Assembly: GCA_902552035.1 (NCBI GenBank) | Contig: CACDFC010000005.1 | Coordinates: 1-57,871 of the forward strand | Source of the DNA: an uncultured Pelagibacteraceae bacterium | Lineage (GTDB): Bacteria > Pseudomonadota > Alphaproteobacteria > Pelagibacterales > Pelagibacteraceae | Length of the DNA stretch: 57,871 nucleotides | Reading direction: 5' to 3' | Shown here: in pieces, positions 47,002 to 54,811 of the stretch | Layout of the letters: the number at the start of each line of letters is the position of its first letter | Numbering within the stretch: the first letter of the stretch is position 1 | Notes under the pieces: model-generated | Told to the model about the DNA's origin: nothing | The model's database searches: none | Seen by the model: only the letters and a program-made list of their open reading frames with translations | Made by a program: the position numbers and the translations under genes

Positions 47002-47076
47002 CTATCTTCTTCTTCTTTTTTTAGCTTTTTTAGCTTTCTTTTTCTTCTTAGCAGCTTTTTTTCTTCTTTTAGCCAT
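47002..47076 (-). CDS. 24-aa Lys/Arg-rich basic peptide
   Basis: ATG 47076 to TAG 47002 encodes a 24-residue peptide beginning MAKRRKKAAKKKKKAKKA and ending in four arginines; 12 Lys and 6 Arg make 18 of 24 residues basic, the rest being Met and Ala. It is too short for the ORF track. Support for a real gene: a strong AGGGAG Shine-Dalgarno 6 nt upstream, a consensus -35 box, a leader hairpin, and its own terminator 18 nt downstream. It resembles the tail of histone H1-like or ribosomal proteins; nucleic-acid binding is the obvious inference. No family name is claimed. Confidence 0.75.
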   Translation of the reverse strand: MAKRRKKAAKKKKKAKKAKKRRRR

Positions 47077-47096
47077 CTTTAGCTCCCTGTTTTATT

Positions 47097-47115
47097 ACGA
47101 ATCTTTATGATTCGT
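47097..47115 (-). promoter_or_regulatory. leader hairpin of the Lys/Arg peptide gene
   Basis: A perfect 7-bp inverted repeat, ACGAATC-5 nt-GATTCGT, lies in the 5' leader about 10 nt upstream of the AGGGAG ribosome-binding site. It could stabilise the message or serve as a binding site for a regulator. No U run follows, so it is not an intrinsic terminator. Confidence 0.5.
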
Positions 47116-47127
47116 TTGTTAACTATG

Positions 47128-47156
47128 TTTTTATTTTTTTTGATTAGTTATGTCAA
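47128..47156 (-). promoter_or_regulatory. sigma-70-type promoter of the Lys/Arg peptide gene
   Basis: On the minus strand a perfect TTGACA (47151-47156) is followed after 17 nt by TAAAAA (47128-47133). The -35 box and spacing are ideal while the -10 box is weak. Transcription would begin near 47121, giving a leader of about 45 nt that includes the 7-bp hairpin. The rest of the gap up to 47265 is A+T-rich, with no further feature seen. Confidence 0.5.
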
Positions 47157-47265
47157 TTCTTTAATTAATAGTAAAATTTTTAAAAAAATTTTTTTTATTT
47201 TTTATTTATAATACTTAAAAAAGTAAGAGAAATAGCGAATAATAAACAATTTTTTTTAAACTAGT

Positions 47266-48972
47266 TTAATAAAGTTCTTCAAATTTTTTTTTATATTTCT
47301 GTACAATCTTAAATCTTTTTAGTTTTAATGTTGGTGTTAACATTCCATTTTCAATTGAAAATTTTTCATTAATTACGAAAAATTTTTTTATTTTTTCTAT
47401 TTTTGATAATTTTATATTAATTTTTTCAATTTCTTCTTTTATTTGTTCATTTGTAAGTGAATTTTTTTCACTGTTAAGTACGATTAATGCAACAATAAAA
47501 GGTTTGTTATCTCCATAAACTACTGCTTGCTCAAAAAGCTCTGAATTTATTATTTCATTTTCTACTTTAAGTGGTGAGATATTATCTCCACCAGGCGTTA
47601 TTAAAATGTCTTTTTTTCTATCAGTTATTTTTAAGTAATTATTTTCAAAGGCTCCTATGTCTCCAGTATGAAGCCACCCATTTTTTAAAACTTTATCAGT
47701 TTCCTCTTTGTTATTCCAATATCCAATCATAACATTTTCACCTTTAACAAGTATCTCACCATCTTCAGCAATTTTTACCTCATTTCCCTTGAAAGGTGGC
47801 CCTACGGTTTCTACTCTTATGTCGTTAATTGGATTACAGCTTACTACTGGGGATGTTTCGGTTAAACCATAGCCTTGCAAAGTGGGTAATCCAATTGCAT
47901 TTAGAAAAAAACCAACTTCTTTATCTAGAGCCCCTCCACCTGAAACGAAGGTTTTTAGAGATCCTCCAAATTGAGCCTTTATTTTACTTCTTACAATTTT
48001 TTCTAAAATAATATCGAGTATATTTTCTAAAAAAGTCAGAGGTTCCTTTTTAATTTTTTTCAGACCGAGATTAAGCATTTTTCGAACTAAAATTTTTTTA
48101 TATCCTGTTGTTTTATTAAAACTTGAATTAATTTTTTGGTAAAGATTTTGATAAAATCTTGGTACAGCTGTCATAATCTCAGGTTTACAATCATTCATGT
48201 TTTTTATTAATTTATCAATACTTTCAGCATAGAAAATTCTAGCTGAAACAGAAATTTGAACAAATTGGACTGTATGTTCATAAGAGTGAGATAAAGGTAG
48301 CCAAGTTAAAAATCTTGTTTCTTCTTTTTTAATTAATGGCTCTAAAATTTCTAATGCACCATCACAATTATTTAAAATTCCTCCGTGGCTAAGTATAACT
48401 CCTTTCGGATTTCCTTGGGTACCAGAAGTATAGATTATACAAGCAGGATCATTCCTATTAATTTTAATTTTAGAAATAGAATGCGTGTAATTAGAGTTCG
48501 AATTCAAATTATTAATGTTTATATATTCATTTTCTTTAGTACCTTCTAATTTGTCGAAAGAAAAAACTTTTTTAATAAAATTTTTACTTTTAATTATATT
48601 TTCAATTTTTTTATACTGCTCATCATTTGAAACAAAAACTACTGAAGGTTTACAATCATTAATAATATAATCGTAATCTTTTTCGGCATAAGTTGTGTAT
48701 GCTGGTACTGTTATTGCTTCAGATAACATTATTGAAATATCTGCAATAAACCATTCAGGCCTATTTTCTGAAACCAACAAACATCTATCTCCCTTATTTA
48801 AATATTCCTTTAACTTTGTCGAAAGTGTATTAATTGACTCATAAGTTTTTTGCCAACTATAATTTTTTTTTGGTTCTTTTAAAGATGATAAAAGTATTTT
48901 ATTTTTTTTTTTTTGTTTTTCATATTGATGAAAAAATAACTCGATTAAATTATTAATTTTATTCAATTTCAT
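47266..48972 (-). CDS. AMP-dependent long-chain acyl-CoA synthetase
   Basis: An ANL-superfamily ligase that activates a fatty acid to acyl-AMP and then acyl-CoA. Motifs are clear: IIYTSGTQGNPKGVILSHGG (ATP P-loop), GYGLTETSPV, GWLHTGDIG and ITDRKKDILITPGGDNISP (hinge region). I set the start at ATG 48972 (MKLNKINNL, 568 residues), because the track start at 48990 lies inside the 3' end of tRNA-Leu. It is the FadD15-like type with an N-terminal domain. The chain length is not predictable. Confidence 0.9.
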   Translation of the reverse strand: MKLNKINNLIELFFHQYEKQKKKNKILLSSLKEPKKNYSWQKTYESINTLSTKLKEYLNKGDRCLLVSENRPEWFIADISIMLSEAITVPAYTTYAEKDYDYIINDCKPSVVFVSNDEQYKKIENIIKSKNFIKKVFSFDKLEGTKENEYININNLNSNSNYTHSISKIKINRNDPACIIYTSGTQGNPKGVILSHGGILNNCDGALEILEPLIKKEETRFLTWLPLSHSYEHTVQFVQISVSARIFYAESIDKLIKNMNDCKPEIMTAVPRFYQNLYQKINSSFNKTTGYKKILVRKMLNLGLKKIKKEPLTFLENILDIILEKIVRSKIKAQFGGSLKTFVSGGGALDKEVGFFLNAIGLPTLQGYGLTETSPVVSCNPINDIRVETVGPPFKGNEVKIAEDGEILVKGENVMIGYWNNKEETDKVLKNGWLHTGDIGAFENNYLKITDRKKDILITPGGDNISPLKVENEIINSELFEQAVVYGDNKPFIVALIVLNSEKNSLTNEQIKEEIEKINIKLSKIEKIKKFFVINEKFSIENGMLTPTLKLKRFKIVQKYKKKFEELY

Positions 48973-48980
48973 TTGAGCCT

Positions 48981-49067
48981 TGGTGGGCAAAGAGAGAATC
49001 GAACTCTCACAGTATTACTACTATTGGATTTTGAGTCCAACGCGTCTACCAGTTCCGCCATTCGCCC
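48981..49067 (-). tRNA. tRNA-Leu (CAA)
   Basis: The reverse complement GGGCGAATGGCGGAACTGG... folds as a class II tRNA: acceptor GGGCGAA/TTTGCCC, D loop with the GGTAGACGC signature of tRNA-Leu, anticodon stem TTGGA/TCCAA around loop CTCAAAA (anticodon CAA), a long variable arm, T loop GTTCGATTC and an encoded CCA. Its 3' end lies 8 nt upstream of the acyl-CoA synthetase start, so the two may be co-transcribed. Confidence 0.97.
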
Positions 49068-49130
49068 ATATTTCTTAAATATTTATTTTATATTGATAGT
49101 ATAAAAAGAATTATTGTATTAAAAGAAAAT

Positions 49131-49739
49131 ATGTTCAAAGAGCTTTATCAAAAATCAATTAAACTTGCAGGCCATAGGAGTTCAAAATCAATTCTAGGAT
49201 TTATATCTTTTATTGAAAGCTTTATATTTCCAATACCTCCGGATGTTTTAATAATTCCAATGACAATTGCAAAAAGGAATGAGTGGTTTCGAATAGCTTT
49301 TATAGCCTCTATTGGCTCAGTTCTTGGAGCATGTTTAGGTTATTTTATAGGATATGTTTTTTTTAATGAAGTTGGTGTTAAAATTTTTGAATTATACGGA
49401 GTAGACAATACTTCCTTTTTGAAAGACAAACTATCCTCAGAAGGGGGTGTAATAGCATGGATGACACTCTTAGCTATAGCTGGTTTCACACCAGTTCCTT
49501 TTAAATTGCTCACGATAACAAGTGGCTTTGTACATTTTAATTTAATTTATTTTATTATTATCTCTGCTGTCACTAGAGGATCAAGATTTTTTATAATTGC
49601 CTTTTTAATAGGTAATTTTGGTCCCACAATGAAGAAAATAATTGAAAAAAAACTTTTACCTTTTTCAATTCTTATAGGAATTTTATTAATTATTATTGGA
49701 TATATGGTTTATAATTTCTTATTAGATTTTACTTCTTAA
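49131..49739 (+). CDS. DedA/YqaA-type membrane protein (SNARE-associated family)
   Basis: A 202-residue inner-membrane protein of the DedA/VTT superfamily, related to YqaA. Motifs include FIESFIFPIPPDVLIIP, GSVLGACLGYFIGY and the GFTPVPFKLLTITSGF segment with the conserved Arg later (AVTRGSRFFIIAFLIGN). DedA proteins act in lipid-carrier flipping and proton-motive-force maintenance. dsbB begins at the base after its stop, so the two form an operon with coq7. Confidence 0.9.
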   Translation: MFKELYQKSIKLAGHRSSKSILGFISFIESFIFPIPPDVLIIPMTIAKRNEWFRIAFIASIGSVLGACLGYFIGYVFFNEVGVKIFELYGVDNTSFLKDKLSSEGGVIAWMTLLAIAGFTPVPFKLLTITSGFVHFNLIYFIIISAVTRGSRFFIIAFLIGNFGPTMKKIIEKKLLPFSILIGILLIIIGYMVYNFLLDFTS

Positions 49740-50219
49740 ATGAACAAACTTTTAAAATTAAAAAATATTTACTTATTAATATCGGCTATAAGTATTTTTA
49801 CTTTATTAAGTGCAGTTTACATTGAATATATTTTGGGAGTAAAGCCATGTATTCTTTGCTTGTATCAAAGGGTACCTTATATAATTGCAATTTTTTTATG
49901 CTTTTTTGGTTATTACAATTTAAAAAATAAACTTTGGATTTATCTTTTAGTAATTACTTTTTTAATTAGTGCTATATTGTCAGGCTATCATGTTGGTATT
50001 GAAAATAACGTTTTCAACGAATTTTCAGGCTGTACATCCAATAATTCAAATATCGTTAATAAAGATGAATTGCTTAAGGCACTGAAAGAAACTCAGCCTA
50101 ACTGCAAAGATGTAACCTTTAAATTATTAGGTTTTTCACTTGCGACTATAAATTTATTTTTATCGATCATAATTATTATATTAAGTATTAAAATCATTAA
50201 AAATGAAAAAAACAGATAA
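49740..50219 (+). CDS. dsbB: disulfide bond formation protein DsbB
   Basis: DsbB reoxidises DsbA and passes electrons to quinone. The 159-residue protein has four hydrophobic helices, the first periplasmic CxxC (KPCILCLYQR) and a second periplasmic Cys pair (SGCTSN and QPNCKD) at the expected positions. It starts directly after the DedA-like stop, and coq7 begins 17 nt before its end. Linkage to ubiquinone synthesis fits its quinone dependence. Confidence 0.92.
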   Translation: MNKLLKLKNIYLLISAISIFTLLSAVYIEYILGVKPCILCLYQRVPYIIAIFLCFFGYYNLKNKLWIYLLVITFLISAILSGYHVGIENNVFNEFSGCTSNNSNIVNKDELLKALKETQPNCKDVTFKLLGFSLATINLFLSIIIIILSIKIIKNEKNR

Positions 50220-50736
50220 AAAATTATTAGAAGAATTTATAAGAGTAGACCATGCAGGTGAGAGAGGAGCAATTAAAATATATGAGGGCCAACTTCTTGC
50301 TTTAAAGACAATTATGAAGAATGATGAGTTAAAAGAAAAAATTGAGGAGATGAAAGTCCACGAACAAGAACATGCTGATTTTTTTGACAAAGAGATAAAA
50401 AAGAGAAATATTAAGCCAACTAAATTTCTACCCTTATGGGATTTATTGGGGATTGGATTGGGATTTAGTTCAACAATTCTAGGAAATAAAGCTGCAATGT
50501 TATGTACTGCATCTGTTGAGGAAGTTATTGATGAGCATTATCAAAATCAAATTAATAAGATAGGAGATGATGAAAAAAATTTAAAAAATAAGATTATAAA
50601 ATTTAGAGAAGACGAGCTTCATCATAAAGATATTGCTTACAAAAATGGTGCAAGTAAAGAAGGACTTTATTCAATAATGGATAAAATTATTAAAACGAGT
50701 TCAAGGATTGCAATTACAATTTCTGAAAAAATTTAA
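50203..50736 (+). CDS. coq7: demethoxyubiquinone hydroxylase
   Basis: Coq7 is the membrane-associated diiron hydroxylase for the last ring hydroxylation of ubiquinone. The 177-residue protein has the iron ligands in order: DHAGERGAIKIYEGQ (Glu), KVHEQEHADFF (ExxH), SVEEVIDEHY (Glu) and REDELHHKDIA (ExxH). The start overlaps dsbB by 17 nt. The stop is immediately adjacent to the convergent HNH gene with no gap. Confidence 0.96.
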   Translation: MKKTDKKLLEEFIRVDHAGERGAIKIYEGQLLALKTIMKNDELKEKIEEMKVHEQEHADFFDKEIKKRNIKPTKFLPLWDLLGIGLGFSSTILGNKAAMLCTASVEEVIDEHYQNQINKIGDDEKNLKNKIIKFREDELHHKDIAYKNGASKEGLYSIMDKIIKTSSRIAITISEKI

Positions 50737-51306
50737 TTAAGGTTCTAGCTCAACATCCCAATATAAATAATCCATCCAACTTTTATGTAAAAAATTAGGT
50801 GGAAAATTTTTTCCATTTCTATGTAAATCTTCAGTTGTAGGTTGGTATGGTAACTGATTTAATTTCATGCCAGAGGTTTTTAGTAATCTACCTCCCTTTT
50901 GTACATTACAACTCGAACAAGCTGTAACTACATTATCCCAATCAGTTTTTCCTCCTTTAGATCTCGGTAATAAATGGTCAAACGTTAAATCATTTTTACT
51001 CCCACAATATTGACATGAAAACTTATCCCTCAAAAATACATTAAATCTTGTAAAGTTGGGATTTGATTGAGGTTTTATAAATGATTTTAATGCAATAACA
51101 CTCGGTAGTTTCATGCTAAAAGAAGGACTTCTAATTACTCTGTCATAATGGTTTACAATAACTACTCTATCTAAAAAAACAGACTTAATAGAATCTTGCC
51201 AACTCCACAGAGATAAGGGATAATAACTTAATGGTCTGTAATCAGCATTAAGAACTAATGCTGGACATTTTTCAAGTGAAATATTCTGACTATTTAAATT
51301 ATTCAT
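50737..51306 (-). CDS. HNH endonuclease family protein
   Basis: A 189-residue protein with a complete HNH zinc module: CQYCGSKNDLTFDHLLPRSKGGKTDWDNVVTACSSCN (shown by CxxC, DH, N and a second CxxC). The N-terminal half (ALVLNADYRPLSYYPLSLWSW) is typical of a widespread single-domain bacterial HNH family that is not phage-linked. The cellular role is not established; a DNA-repair or housekeeping nuclease is more likely than a mobile element here. It abuts coq7 tail to tail. Confidence 0.92.
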   Translation of the reverse strand: MNNLNSQNISLEKCPALVLNADYRPLSYYPLSLWSWQDSIKSVFLDRVVIVNHYDRVIRSPSFSMKLPSVIALKSFIKPQSNPNFTRFNVFLRDKFSCQYCGSKNDLTFDHLLPRSKGGKTDWDNVVTACSSCNVQKGGRLLKTSGMKLNQLPYQPTTEDLHRNGKNFPPNFLHKSWMDYLYWDVELEP

Positions 51307-51350
51307 TAATTTAGACTAGCTTAAATAAAATAAATTATCAATGTAACATA

Positions 51351-52007
51351 TTAAGTATATAAATGTTTCTTTATAAAAGTAAGTCCATCGCTTGAGGCTT
51401 CGACTGATATATTATGTTCACTATTTTTAATAATTTTTGAGAAAATATTAATTTTATTTCTTAAAAAAAAATCTTTAGCATCAAGAAGATTTGAGGGTGG
51501 AACTACAGTATCTAATTCTCCATGGATAAGTAATATATCAGATTTGGAAGTAAGTCTCTTTGATAAATCATTCTTATCAATTATCTTTCCAGAAAAACCT
51601 ACAACACAGGCTAAGCTTTCTTCTAAAGTAAATCCAACATTTATTGCCATCATACATCCTTGGCTAAATCCAGATAAACATATTTTAGAATAATTGATAT
51701 TATATTTACTTTTTACTTCATTTATAAATTTTTTAATAATTAATTCTGATTTTATAGCTTCTTTATTGATATAATTCTGATCATCAGTGTTTAGATCAAA
51801 CCATTGGAAACCTGAGGGGTTTATTTGACATTTTTCATGTCCATCTGGGCATAAAAAAATTGTATTTTTCAAAGATCTTCTCCATTGGTAAGCTAAAGAA
51901 CTTATATCCTTTCCGTCTCCACCATATCCATGAAGTAATATAATAGCATTATTGATCTCATTGCTTTGATCTGGCTCAATAATTGTAGTATTTAAACTAA
52001 ATGTCAT
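51351..52007 (-). CDS. phospholipase/carboxylesterase (alpha/beta hydrolase)
   Basis: A 218-residue cytosolic serine esterase of the phospholipase/carboxylesterase group. Oxyanion segment LLHGYGGDGKDI, nucleophile GFSQGCMMA, acid LIHGELDTVVPP and His in SEHNISVEA are all readable. The fold and length match the family. It shares the strand with the HNH gene (44 nt apart) and is divergent from argH (70 nt). The natural ester substrate is unknown. Confidence 0.92.
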   Translation of the reverse strand: MTFSLNTTIIEPDQSNEINNAIILLHGYGGDGKDISSLAYQWRRSLKNTIFLCPDGHEKCQINPSGFQWFDLNTDDQNYINKEAIKSELIIKKFINEVKSKYNINYSKICLSGFSQGCMMAINVGFTLEESLACVVGFSGKIIDKNDLSKRLTSKSDILLIHGELDTVVPPSNLLDAKDFFLRNKINIFSKIIKNSEHNISVEASSDGLTFIKKHLYT

Positions 52008-52077
52008 AAAGTTATTATTATGTTTTTTTTTTTAAATTTAAAGTTAATAAATTAATTAAAAGGTATATTTATATTAA

Positions 52078-53241
52078 ATGGGTAAAGTAAGAAAAAATAA
52101 ATCAGTTTGGGGTTCTAGAATTACAAATAAAACTTCATATAATTTTAAAAAATTTGGAGCTTCAATAGATGTAGATAAAAGATTATTTAGAGAAGACATT
52201 GAGGCATCAATAGTGCACGTGGAAATGTTATGTAAACAGAAAATTATAACATTAAGAATAAAAAATAAAATTATTTGGGGATTAAAAAAAATATCCAACG
52301 AAATAAAAAAAAAAAAATTTCATTTTAATTCAAGATATGAGGATATTCATATGAATATTGAAAACAGATTATTTGAAATAATTGGAGAAGACGCAGGCTA
52401 TTTACACACAGCAAGATCAAGAAATGACCAAGTGATTACAGATTTTAAATTATGGTTACGAAAAGCTAATAAAGAAATTATTAAAAGCTTAACTACTACG
52501 ATAAAAATTATAATAAACAATTCTGAAAAACATGTTTATACGGTTATGCCAGGTTTTACACATTTGAAAAATGCACAACCAATATCCTTGGCACATTATC
52601 TTCTTGCTTATGTTGAGATGTTTAATAGAGACAAAAAGCGATTTCAAAATAATTTTTTAGATTTAATGGAAAATCCTCTTGGTGTAGGAGCTATATCTGG
52701 AACCTCATTCAATATAGATAGAAATTATACTTCAAAAAAACTTAAATTTACAAAACCGACAAGAAATTCAATTGATACTATTTCCGATAGAGATTTTGTG
52801 GTTGATTTTTTACATGCTTCATCACTGTGCTCAATGCATATTTCAAGAATTTCCGAAGAATTTATAATTTGGAATTCAGAGGCTTTCAACCTTATTTCCT
52901 TAAATGATAAAATTGTAACTGGATCTTCGATTATGCCTCAGAAAAAAAATCCTGACCCGCTTGAATTGATTAGAGGTAAAACTGGTGCAATTTATGGAAA
53001 TTTATTTTCAATGTTTACTGTTTTAAAAGGGCTTCCATTATCCTACTTTAAAGACCTACAGGATGATAAAAAATTTGTATTTGATACTTTTGATCAATTA
53101 AAAAATTCTATTTTAGTTTTAAATGACGTTTTAAAGAATGTTTTATTTAATAAAAAAGAAATGAAAAATCTTGCTGAAAAGGGATATATTACATCAACAG
53201 ATTTTGCAGATTATTTAGTAAGGGAACTTAAGAATTATTAA
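52078..53241 (+). CDS. argH: argininosuccinate lyase, truncated near the C-terminus
   Basis: ArgH cleaves argininosuccinate to arginine and fumarate (tetramer, fumarase/aspartase fold). The frame begins KSVWGSR, contains HTARSRNDQV (conserved region), TFTHLKNAQPIS, and the catalytic loop TGSSIMPQKKNPDP. It ends at 387 residues in DYLVRELKNY-stop, whereas ArgH is normally about 460. The missing PFRxAHxxxG helix region is replaced by T9A14, and the true C-terminal sequence continues in another frame to 53437. So the gene is disrupted, either biologically or by a sequence error. Conserved Lys/Asn catalytic residues are intact. Confidence 0.88.
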   Translation: MGKVRKNKSVWGSRITNKTSYNFKKFGASIDVDKRLFREDIEASIVHVEMLCKQKIITLRIKNKIIWGLKKISNEIKKKKFHFNSRYEDIHMNIENRLFEIIGEDAGYLHTARSRNDQVITDFKLWLRKANKEIIKSLTTTIKIIINNSEKHVYTVMPGFTHLKNAQPISLAHYLLAYVEMFNRDKKRFQNNFLDLMENPLGVGAISGTSFNIDRNYTSKKLKFTKPTRNSIDTISDRDFVVDFLHASSLCSMHISRISEEFIIWNSEAFNLISLNDKIVTGSSIMPQKKNPDPLELIRGKTGAIYGNLFSMFTVLKGLPLSYFKDLQDDKKFVFDTFDQLKNSILVLNDVLKNVLFNKKEMKNLAEKGYITSTDFADYLVRELKNY

Positions 53242-53264
53242 TTTTTTTTTAAAAAAAAAAAAAA
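53242..53264. repeat. T9A14 homopolymer tract at the argH break
   Basis: Nine T followed by fourteen A, exactly where the argH frame is lost. It forms a 9-bp perfect inverted repeat and is a classic place for slippage or assembly error. It is the longest simple tract I noticed in the window. Confidence 0.9.
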
Positions 53265-53437
53265 CGTTAAGCGAATTAAATCTCAATGAAATTAAGAAAA
53301 TAGAACCAAGAGTAAATGATAATGTTTTGGATGTTTTTAATTTAAATAATTCTGTAAATTCAAAGAAATCATATGGAGGAACTTCTTTTGGTAATATAAA
53401 AAAAATGATAAGTAAGTACAAAAAAGAAATAAAATGA
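53252..53437 (+). pseudogene. argH: displaced 3' end of argH
   Basis: In the +1 shifted frame the DNA after the T9A14 tract encodes KKKKTLSELNLNEIKKIEPR, then DVFNLNNSVNSKKSYGGTSF and a basic tail ending at TGA 53435-53437. This matches the expected end of ArgH (LSELxLxExxxxxP ... SVxxxxSxGGT). It has no start codon of its own and its stop overlaps the lipoprotein ATG by 3 of 4 nt in the usual ATGA layout, so it is the original end of the gene. About 20 residues between the fragments are missing. Confidence 0.85.
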
Positions 53438-53562
53438 AAAAAAACATCATACTAATAATATTTTTTTTTATTTTTTTGATTTCATGTGGAAAAAAAGGTG
53501 ATCCTGAGTATAAAGCTGAAAAAAAACAAATTATATTTAAAAAGTATATTTTGAGTTCCTAA
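53434..53562 (+). CDS. lptM: small LptM/YifL-like lipoprotein
   Basis: A 42-residue lipoprotein too short for the ORF track: MKKNIILIIFFFIFLISC with the lipobox LISC (Cys18), followed by the CGKKGDPEY segment typical of the LptM (YifL) family (CGxKGxL/P). In E. coli LptM helps the LPS translocon LptD-LptE mature. Mature length would be 25 residues. The ATG overlaps the argH 3'-fragment stop (ATGA), and lysA follows after 24 nt; argH-lptM-lysA is a common alphaproteobacterial order. Confidence 0.85.
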   Translation: MKKNIILIIFFFIFLISCGKKGDPEYKAEKKQIIFKKYILSS

Positions 53563-53586
53563 AACTGAAAAAAAGTATTAATAGTA

Positions 53587-54801
53587 ATGAATTATATAAA
53601 TAGAACGTATTCTGTTGAAAATATAAGCTCAATTAAGCTGGCAAAAAAATTTGGTACACCAATTTATTGTTACTCTTACAAAAAAATTAAAGAAAATATT
53701 TTTAACTTTAAAGAAAATTTCAATAGTTTTAAACCTTTAATTTGCTTTTCAGTTAAGTCCAATAGTAATTTGTATTTACTAAGAGAAATGAAAAGACTTG
53801 GTTGTGGAGCAGATGTTGTTTCGAAAGGTGAGTTAATTAAAGCTTTAAAAGCAGGTATAGACCCTAAGAAAATAGTATTTTCAGGAGTAGGTAAAACTTT
53901 TGAAGAATTATCTTATGCTATAAACAAAAAAATTCTATTAATAAATGCAGAATCAAAAAGTGAAATAGTCAAAATAGAGAAAATTGCTAAAACTAAAAAA
54001 AAGACTGTAGATATTGGGATCAGATTAAATCCTAATGTTGACGCAAAAACTTTAATTCAAATCTCAACTGGGAAAAAAACAAATAAGTTTGGAATTGCTG
54101 AAAATGATTTTTATAAATTGGTAAATTTAGTAAAAAAATCAAAATATTTAAAACTTAAATGTTTAAGCATTCATATTGGGAGTCAAATTTTAGACTATAA
54201 GCCATACGTGAAAATGCTGAAAATTCTTAATAGAATAATAATTAATTCTGGACATTACTTTGAATTTATTGATTTAGGTGGAGGAATGGGAATTTCTTAT
54301 AATGATAAAATAAAGAAATTAAATTATAGTAAATATAGCAGAGAGGTTTATAAATTTTATAAAAAGCATAAATCAAAAATTATTTTTGAACCAGGCAGAT
54401 CTATTATAGGTGATGCTGGTGTATTAATCTGTAAGGTTATATATATAAAAAAAACAAATAATAAAAATTTTGTAATACTAGATGCAGGTATGAATGATCT
54501 AATGAGACCTGCTTTGTATGGTGCAGAACATAAAATTATTCCAGCTCAAAAGAAAAATTCTATCTTAAACAAAAACATAGAATTTGTTGGACCAATATGC
54601 GAAACAACAGATAGCTTTTTATTTTTAAAAAAATTTCAAAAATTAAAAGAGAACGATGTTATAGTAATTTGTGATGTAGGAGCTTATGGTATGTCTTTGA
54701 GTTCTAATTACAATTTAAGACCAAAACCTTTAGAAATTTTAATTAAGCAAAATAAAATTAGTATCATAAAAAAAAGGGAAAAAATTTTAGATATACTTTA
54801 G
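53587..54801 (+). CDS. lysA: diaminopimelate decarboxylase
   Basis: LysA decarboxylates meso-diaminopimelate to lysine, the final step of the pathway started by dapD/dapE. The 404-residue fold III PLP enzyme shows the PLP lysine in LICFSVKSNSN, HIGSQI, the glycine-rich GGGMGI, EPGRSI, and the C-terminal catalytic motif GPICETTDSF and CDVGAYGMS. It lies in the argH-lptM-lysA operon and precedes an acyltransferase 10 nt later. Confidence 0.97.
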   Translation: MNYINRTYSVENISSIKLAKKFGTPIYCYSYKKIKENIFNFKENFNSFKPLICFSVKSNSNLYLLREMKRLGCGADVVSKGELIKALKAGIDPKKIVFSGVGKTFEELSYAINKKILLINAESKSEIVKIEKIAKTKKKTVDIGIRLNPNVDAKTLIQISTGKKTNKFGIAENDFYKLVNLVKKSKYLKLKCLSIHIGSQILDYKPYVKMLKILNRIIINSGHYFEFIDLGGGMGISYNDKIKKLNYSKYSREVYKFYKKHKSKIIFEPGRSIIGDAGVLICKVIYIKKTNNKNFVILDAGMNDLMRPALYGAEHKIIPAQKKNSILNKNIEFVGPICETTDSFLFLKKFQKLKENDVIVICDVGAYGMSLSSNYNLRPKPLEILIKQNKISIIKKREKILDIL

Positions 54802-54811
54802 TTTCAATTTA

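Noticed and set aside
48973-48990. ATG 48990 as the start of the acyl-CoA synthetase
   Set aside because: It lies within the 3' end of tRNA-Leu. The in-frame ATG 48972 is free of the tRNA.
50737-51306. HNH gene as a homing endonuclease or mobile element
   Set aside because: It is a free-standing protein of a widespread chromosomal family, with no intron, inverted repeats or phage genes around it.
53215-53421. 68-residue minus-strand ORF across the argH 3' region
   Set aside because: It starts with TTG, runs through the poly-A/T tract and is antisense to the recognisable ArgH C-terminus.
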